Shown in pieces: positions 61,110 through 64,000 of a DNA stretch of 64,000 bases. The notes under the pieces are model-generated. The model was not told the DNA's origin, did not search any database, and worked only from the letters and a program-made list of their open reading frames with translations. Each line of letters starts with the position of its first letter. The first letter of the stretch is position 1. The position numbers and the translations under genes are program-made. Source of the stretch: Prevotella sp. GTDB taxonomy: Bacteria; Bacteroidota; Bacteroidia; Bacteroidales; Bacteroidaceae. The DNA is taken from contig JAFZIL010000082.1 in assembly GCA_017554385.1 (NCBI GenBank), forward strand, positions 30,735-94,734, read 5' to 3'.

Positions 61110-61137
61110 TTCACTCTTCACTCCTAACTCTTAACTC
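61110..61137. repeat. Heptad array, TTCACTC family
   Basis: TTCACTC, TTCACTC, CTAACTC, TTAACTC. The next 350 bases carry no gene that I can support. Confidence 0.8.
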
Positions 61138-61309
61138 AGACGAGTAGCGAGGTCGTCTCATAATACGCTGATTTCTTATCGCGTAAACACATTGGGCCCT
61201 GCATCTTCCAACGACAACTTGAACAACCCAGACAACATTTTTCTGTGCGCAGCCAAGTGCATCGTCCCAGGACGTGCTTCGATTCTTTGTCCAGACTCTA
61301 AAGACTTTA

Positions 61310-61478
61310 AAAAGGGGGCGGACAAATATCTAATACACGGCATGACATAAAGTCTGCCTAGCCTACCCTCGCCTCACCACCACGGCCACAATCTCTAGCA
61401 AAACTACAAAATCGTGACCGTATGCCCTAAACTTATACGATGTTTAACATCGGACATTTAGAACATTATTTATAATCT
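61310..61478 (-). ncRNA. Candidate non-coding RNA downstream of the Abi_2 gene
   Basis: The -7 box CAAAGGTA at 61483-61490 lies 5 bases past the Abi_2 stop and reads leftwards. No ORF of note follows. The transcript would carry a 7-bp dyad (CGATGTT/AACATCG, 61438-61452) and end at a GGCAGAC...GTCCGCC stem (one mismatch) followed by CCCTTTTT. This is a promoter-stem-terminator unit of about 170 bases with no coding content. A good -33 is absent and the stem is imperfect, so confidence is low. Confidence 0.3.
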
Positions 61479-61495
61479 GGTGCAAAGGTAAGAGG

Positions 61496-62443
61496 CTACC
61501 CCCTAATGCTGTTTTGCGAACAAAAACAACAAAGATTATTTGTACTCAACAATTGCCAAAGGGGCTCCTGTCGCCAATTTGACGGGAACCCCATCATGGC
61601 AGGATCTATTGAGGGATTGCGAAGCAACAGTAACTTTAGGTCGCCAACGAAAGTGTTGTTAGTGTCGATGGCATTCAGCCAATAGGCTATACAGCATAGT
61701 TGGGCATATAGTGACTCTTCTCTGAATGTGAAATTCGTAATCCACTTGTTAGGCATTACTTGTGGAGTTGCTGGTTTCAAAGGATATGCCCGATTCCACA
61801 CTCTGGCATGATGAGCACAATGGTTGCGCAACGAGGTCAGACTCTCCAACCAACTAGAAAGGAACTTGTGGTGATTCAGTCCGAACTCATGTGCGACATC
61901 ATGCTTCAATTGCGATTCACTGAAGTTATTGAAAAGTTTTGAGAGTTCACCCAACGAAATCACCTCCAGTGTCTTCCAAACAGGTGGCAGGTCTGGATCA
62001 GTGTATTTGCGAAAATGCTCACGGATATACCGCTCCTTAGAACGTCCTACTTCTTTTTTGATGGTTTCGAGATTTGTTTGGAAACGCCTTTGGTTCACGG
62101 CCTTCGTTGAATCCATAAACCAAAACGGACCACATGTGGGAGCAAAGTGCTTGATGATTTTCGATCTGACAGCCACCTCGATTGTCTGAATAGCCTTGAA
62201 AAGCAGAGCCTTCAAATCCTTGTCGAAATAGTAGCAAGCCAGCACTTCTTCAAAATGACTATTGGGTAGGAATTGATGAGTATGGTGGTCTGCCTCCAGA
62301 TGATACCAGTAGTCAGCCAAACGGAAATAACTGATAGCATCAAGAGTCTGTTCTGCCTTATTTGCGTCAGCAATAATCAGACCCCTGCTTTGCAGTGTCT
62401 GGATTTGCTGTGCCAGCGTCATCGCTTGTTTGGTATATCTCAT
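61496..62443 (-). CDS. Abi_2/AbiF-like HEPN protein (abortive infection type)
   Basis: 315 residues from ATG 62443. The Abi_2 pattern is visible: LAQQIQTLQSRGLIIAD, ISYFRLADYWYHLEAD, ACYYFDKDLKALLFKAIQTI, EVAVRSKIIKHFA and the HEPN RNase motif Arg206-x4-His211 (SLRNHCAHHARVWNR). Relatives (AbiD/AbiF) cause abortive infection and the HEPN motif is that of RNA-cleaving enzymes; AbiF-type proteins have been proposed as ancestors of Cas13 working with a small RNA (from memory). TTG at 62455 is possible, but ATG 62443 is preferred. Leader and flanks look regulated. Confidence 0.8.
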   Translation of the reverse strand: MRYTKQAMTLAQQIQTLQSRGLIIADANKAEQTLDAISYFRLADYWYHLEADHHTHQFLPNSHFEEVLACYYFDKDLKALLFKAIQTIEVAVRSKIIKHFAPTCGPFWFMDSTKAVNQRRFQTNLETIKKEVGRSKERYIREHFRKYTDPDLPPVWKTLEVISLGELSKLFNNFSESQLKHDVAHEFGLNHHKFLSSWLESLTSLRNHCAHHARVWNRAYPLKPATPQVMPNKWITNFTFREESLYAQLCCIAYWLNAIDTNNTFVGDLKLLLLRNPSIDPAMMGFPSNWRQEPLWQLLSTNNLCCFCSQNSIRG

Positions 62444-62452
62444 GTCTATATA

Positions 62453-62518
62453 CAAAAAATGTCCCGCTGGGTACGCTGTTCTTATGGGAAGCGGGCGGGA
62501 TTTGTCGGTGCAAAGATA
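62453..62518 (-). promoter_or_regulatory. Abi_2 leader: -7 box and terminator-like hairpin
   Basis: CAAAGATA at 62511-62518 (TATCTTTG on the minus strand) would start a transcript at about 62504. TCCCGC/GCGGGA (62495-62500 with 62462-62467) form a stem followed by ATTTTTTG at 62453-62461, a rho-independent-like stop 10 bases before the ATG. This could be an attenuator. Confidence 0.45.
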
Positions 62519-62655
62519 GGCATTTTTCTTTTATCTTCCAAGTTTCTTGAAACATTTCTGCCATTTTTTACCCCAAAATCGGTTTCGCAAGCCTTGTGAA
62601 AGGTTATTTTATGTTCTTTTTTTGGTAAAGCGATATAAATTCCTAAAAAATTTCG

Positions 62656-62663
62656 TATCTTTG
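62656..62663 (+). promoter_or_regulatory. -7 promoter element upstream of the second RNA candidate
   Basis: TATCTTTG, pointing right, away from the Abi_2 gene. No -33 at the usual spacing. Confidence 0.45.
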
Positions 62664-62669
62664 CATCGT

Positions 62670-63030
62670 TTTCTGAACCGCTCCGGCTTTGCTGGCTTGC
62701 TGCCATCTGGACGCAAGAGTGCCGAAGCCCAAGGGTGGAGGCTGCGGGACGGGAACCTATATATAGGAAAGGCGTTACTTGACGCTTTGTGCTTGACCTT
62801 CAGGAATCTGGCAGTTCCCTAAACGTTTGTCAAACATCAAAGCAACAATGACGTCCATGGGTATGTAATATCCGACAAGTGGTTTGCTGACAGCCATCAT
62901 TGGCTTCGATGCAGTCATAGTCGTTTATTTACATATCGGCGTGGGCTTCGGCGTTGCTCGTTTCGACAAACAGGCGATGCCAGAGCCTCTGAAGGTGGGA
63001 CGAGTGACAAGAAGATTCCCACGCTTCTTT
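62670..63030 (+). ncRNA. Candidate structured RNA between Abi_2 and the J-like gene
   Basis: About 360 bases after the -7 box with no supported ORF. Several inverted pairs: CCTATATATAGG, GCGT/ACGC, GTTTG/CAAAC, a nested TGAC-AGCC / GGCT-GTCA hairpin (62888-62917) and a larger domain closed by GCGTGGG (62939-62945) with CCCACGC (63018-63024), containing CTCGT/ACGAG and AGGC/GCCT. The closing arm is followed by TTCTTTT. The first 50 bases contain the 41-base repeat also seen at 24301-24341. It may be an RNA gene or a structured repeat; a protein is unlikely. Confidence 0.35.
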
Positions 63031-63104
63031 TATGTATAGTCACCAAATGCAAAGAACCGCCAAGTTGTGGGAGTCTGCTTGGGCATGATTATTAAGAACG
63101 ACAA

Positions 63105-63911
63105 GTGGACACTGCACCTAAAATAGTATTACAAAACCCTTATAGGATTCTTGGTGTATATGCAAATGCTACTAAAAAAGACATTGTGGCAAACAAAGGC
63201 AAGGCTACAGCATTCTTGAAAGTCAACAAGCCTGTGGAGTACCCTCTTGATTTGAAGGGTATTTTGCCAACACCTAGTCGTACTCTTGACCTGATGAATG
63301 AGGCTGAAGCGCATCTTGCAATTGCCAAGGAACAAATCAAGTATGCTCAGTTTTGGTTCTTGCAAAAGATGTCCCCATTGGATGATATAGCCTTCAACCA
63401 TCTATTAGCAGGCAATATGGCAGGGGCCATAGCGATTTGGTCGAAACAAGAGTCTTTATCTTCATTGCAAAATGAACTCGTTTGCTATCTCATTGAAAGC
63501 GAACTTGAACTTGCAATTAAGACCGCAGAAAAACTCTATGAAAAGTTCGGGAATGATTATATCAGCAAGGTAGATGCCAACTGTACCCTCCAAATGACAG
63601 CCACCGACTTGCTGCACCAATTTGTTGACTCATTAGGGGAAGAGATTGGTATACAAAAGTTGTTGAGTTTTGACCTTGGGACAGACACAAAAACATATAT
63701 CAGCAGTCAGGCTGTTGGGCCACTCATTAATAAGATTTCTTTAGAGGTTGACAAAACAAAGAAGGTCGATCATAAAGACCCTAAAGCTCGTATTGAGGCT
63801 GCGAGGAAGCTGGTGGCAAACACAAAAGAGACTTTCTCCCAACTAAAGAGCATTCTTCCTCCTGACTTCGGCGATGCGTCACCCTGTTCGCGCGTGCGCT
63901 TGTTAGTTTAA
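63105..63911 (+). CDS. J-domain-like hypothetical protein, C-terminally truncated
   Basis: 268 residues starting at GTG 63105, the only start because an in-frame stop lies 10 bases upstream. The N-terminus NPYRILGVYANATKKDIVAN resembles a J-domain-like region. Then FLKVNKPVEYPLDL, YAQFWFLQKMSPLDDIAFNH and SLQNELVCYLIESE recall a family of long Bacteroidetes proteins. Relatives continue well beyond this point, but here the last 15 residues (PPDFGDASPCSRVRLLV) are unlike the family. I infer a rearrangement or deletion that removed the C-terminal part. Confidence 0.55.
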   Translation: MDTAPKIVLQNPYRILGVYANATKKDIVANKGKATAFLKVNKPVEYPLDLKGILPTPSRTLDLMNEAEAHLAIAKEQIKYAQFWFLQKMSPLDDIAFNHLLAGNMAGAIAIWSKQESLSSLQNELVCYLIESELELAIKTAEKLYEKFGNDYISKVDANCTLQMTATDLLHQFVDSLGEEIGIQKLLSFDLGTDTKTYISSQAVGPLINKISLEVDKTKKVDHKDPKARIEAARKLVANTKETFSQLKSILPPDFGDASPCSRVRLLV

Positions 63912-63913
63912 TT

Positions 63914-64000
63914 CTATTTCTTGCCTAGGATGTCCTTGATATCGAAGAGAGGCCTTATCTGTTGGTGCTTTTCTGTAAGGAATAACGTCTTTGTTCTTTC
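63914..64000 (-). CDS. C-terminal end of an unknown gene (runs off the window)
   Basis: On the minus strand the frame reads ERTKTLFLTEKHQQIRPLFD then IKDILGKK and stop. The composition (charged, with a tidy LysLys end) looks like a real protein C-terminus rather than a shadow. Only 28 codons are in the window, so no function can be given. It is convergent with, and 2 bases from, the truncated J-like gene. Confidence 0.4.
   Translation of the reverse strand, partial: ERTKTLFLTEKHQQIRPLFDIKDILGKK

Noticed and set aside
1769-61137. Reading the heptad arrays as a CRISPR array
   Set aside because: Units are 7 bases without spacers and no cas genes are present.
62547-62822. 91-residue open frame in the 62.6 kb block
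   Set aside because: It begins upstream of the promoter box and runs through the 41-base repeat; no family features. The non-coding reading fits better.
62670-63030. tmRNA, RNase P or 6S RNA in the structured block
   Set aside because: The start, tag-peptide region and 3' tRNA-like end expected for tmRNA are absent, and the remaining pairings do not match the others as I know them.
63085-63126. Short peptide frame MIIKNDKWTLHLK
   Set aside because: Only 13 codons and in a different frame from the J-like gene; no evidence of translation.

Overview
The window looks like the chromosome of a Prevotella-type Bacteroidales bacterium. The evidence is the repeated TAnnTTTG -7 promoter element (read as CAAAnnTA for minus-strand genes), secreted proteins with Prevotella-style C-terminal tails (NLQGQRF / NLSGQRL / YTLAGRRV), a carboxypeptidase-regulatory/TonB-type outer-membrane barrel, a FimB/Mfa2-like lipoprotein, a C10 (SpeB/interpain-type) protease, and many glycoside hydrolases. 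No rRNA, CRISPR array, integrase or transposase gene was seen.

Layout. 1-6337: the start of a lipoprotein gene, a membrane TPR/HTH regulator, a secreted protein, then cobU-cobT-cobS. 6375-10877: topoisomerase III, an HD-domain protein and a polyprenyl-phosphate glycosyltransferase pair. 11172-17209: a paaK-ACT-slyD-aroC operon, a TraB/GumN protein and a second paaK. 17235-23139: a GH88/105 hydrolase, a C10 protease and a histidine kinase with a solute-binding sensor. 23279-27057: an accessory minus-strand cassette (HTH peptide, Toprim/DUF6371 protein, RecA-like ATPase, two unknown proteins and a fragment resembling the N-terminus of the DNA polymerase beta clamp) with dyad-rich DNA upstream. 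27305-29642: a hypothetical protein, NucA-type nuclease, and two winged-helix proteins, one with a histone-H1-like tail. 29714-34646: a GH31-GH95 operon. 34856-37845: a sugar-acid kinase, nucleotidyltransferase and UDP-hexuronate 4-epimerase operon, followed by tRNA-Arg(CCG). 38172-49604: outer-membrane barrel, FimB/Mfa2-like lipoprotein, CPA2 antiporter, CDF transporter and a pectate-lyase-like giant. 49797-61016: alpha-2-macroglobulin, DUF1573 protein, meaB, ispH, TonB-domain protein, aspS. 61110-64000: an accessory end with an Abi_2/HEPN gene flanked by two non-coding RNA candidates, a truncated J-like protein and the tail of another gene.

Working together: cobUTS (lower-ligand end of cobalamin assembly) fits with meaB (chaperone of the B12-dependent methylmalonyl-CoA mutase). 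GH88/105, the pectate-lyase-like protein, GH95 and GH31 suggest use of plant cell-wall pectin and decorated glucans. The 34.9-37.8 kb operon could salvage the released uronic acid, because its kinase resembles plant galacturonokinase more than GalK.

The most unusual theme is a set of short dispersed repeats placed in frame inside otherwise conserved genes: heptanucleotide arrays, a 15-bp unit and GC-rich palindromes. They occur in cobT, ispH, GH95, GH31, the nucleotidyltransferase, the Toprim protein, the RecA-like ATPase and at least five places in alpha-2-macroglobulin. The second is the Abi_2/HEPN locus with adjacent RNA-like sequence. All family assignments come from reading the sequence and memory of family motifs; no search was run.
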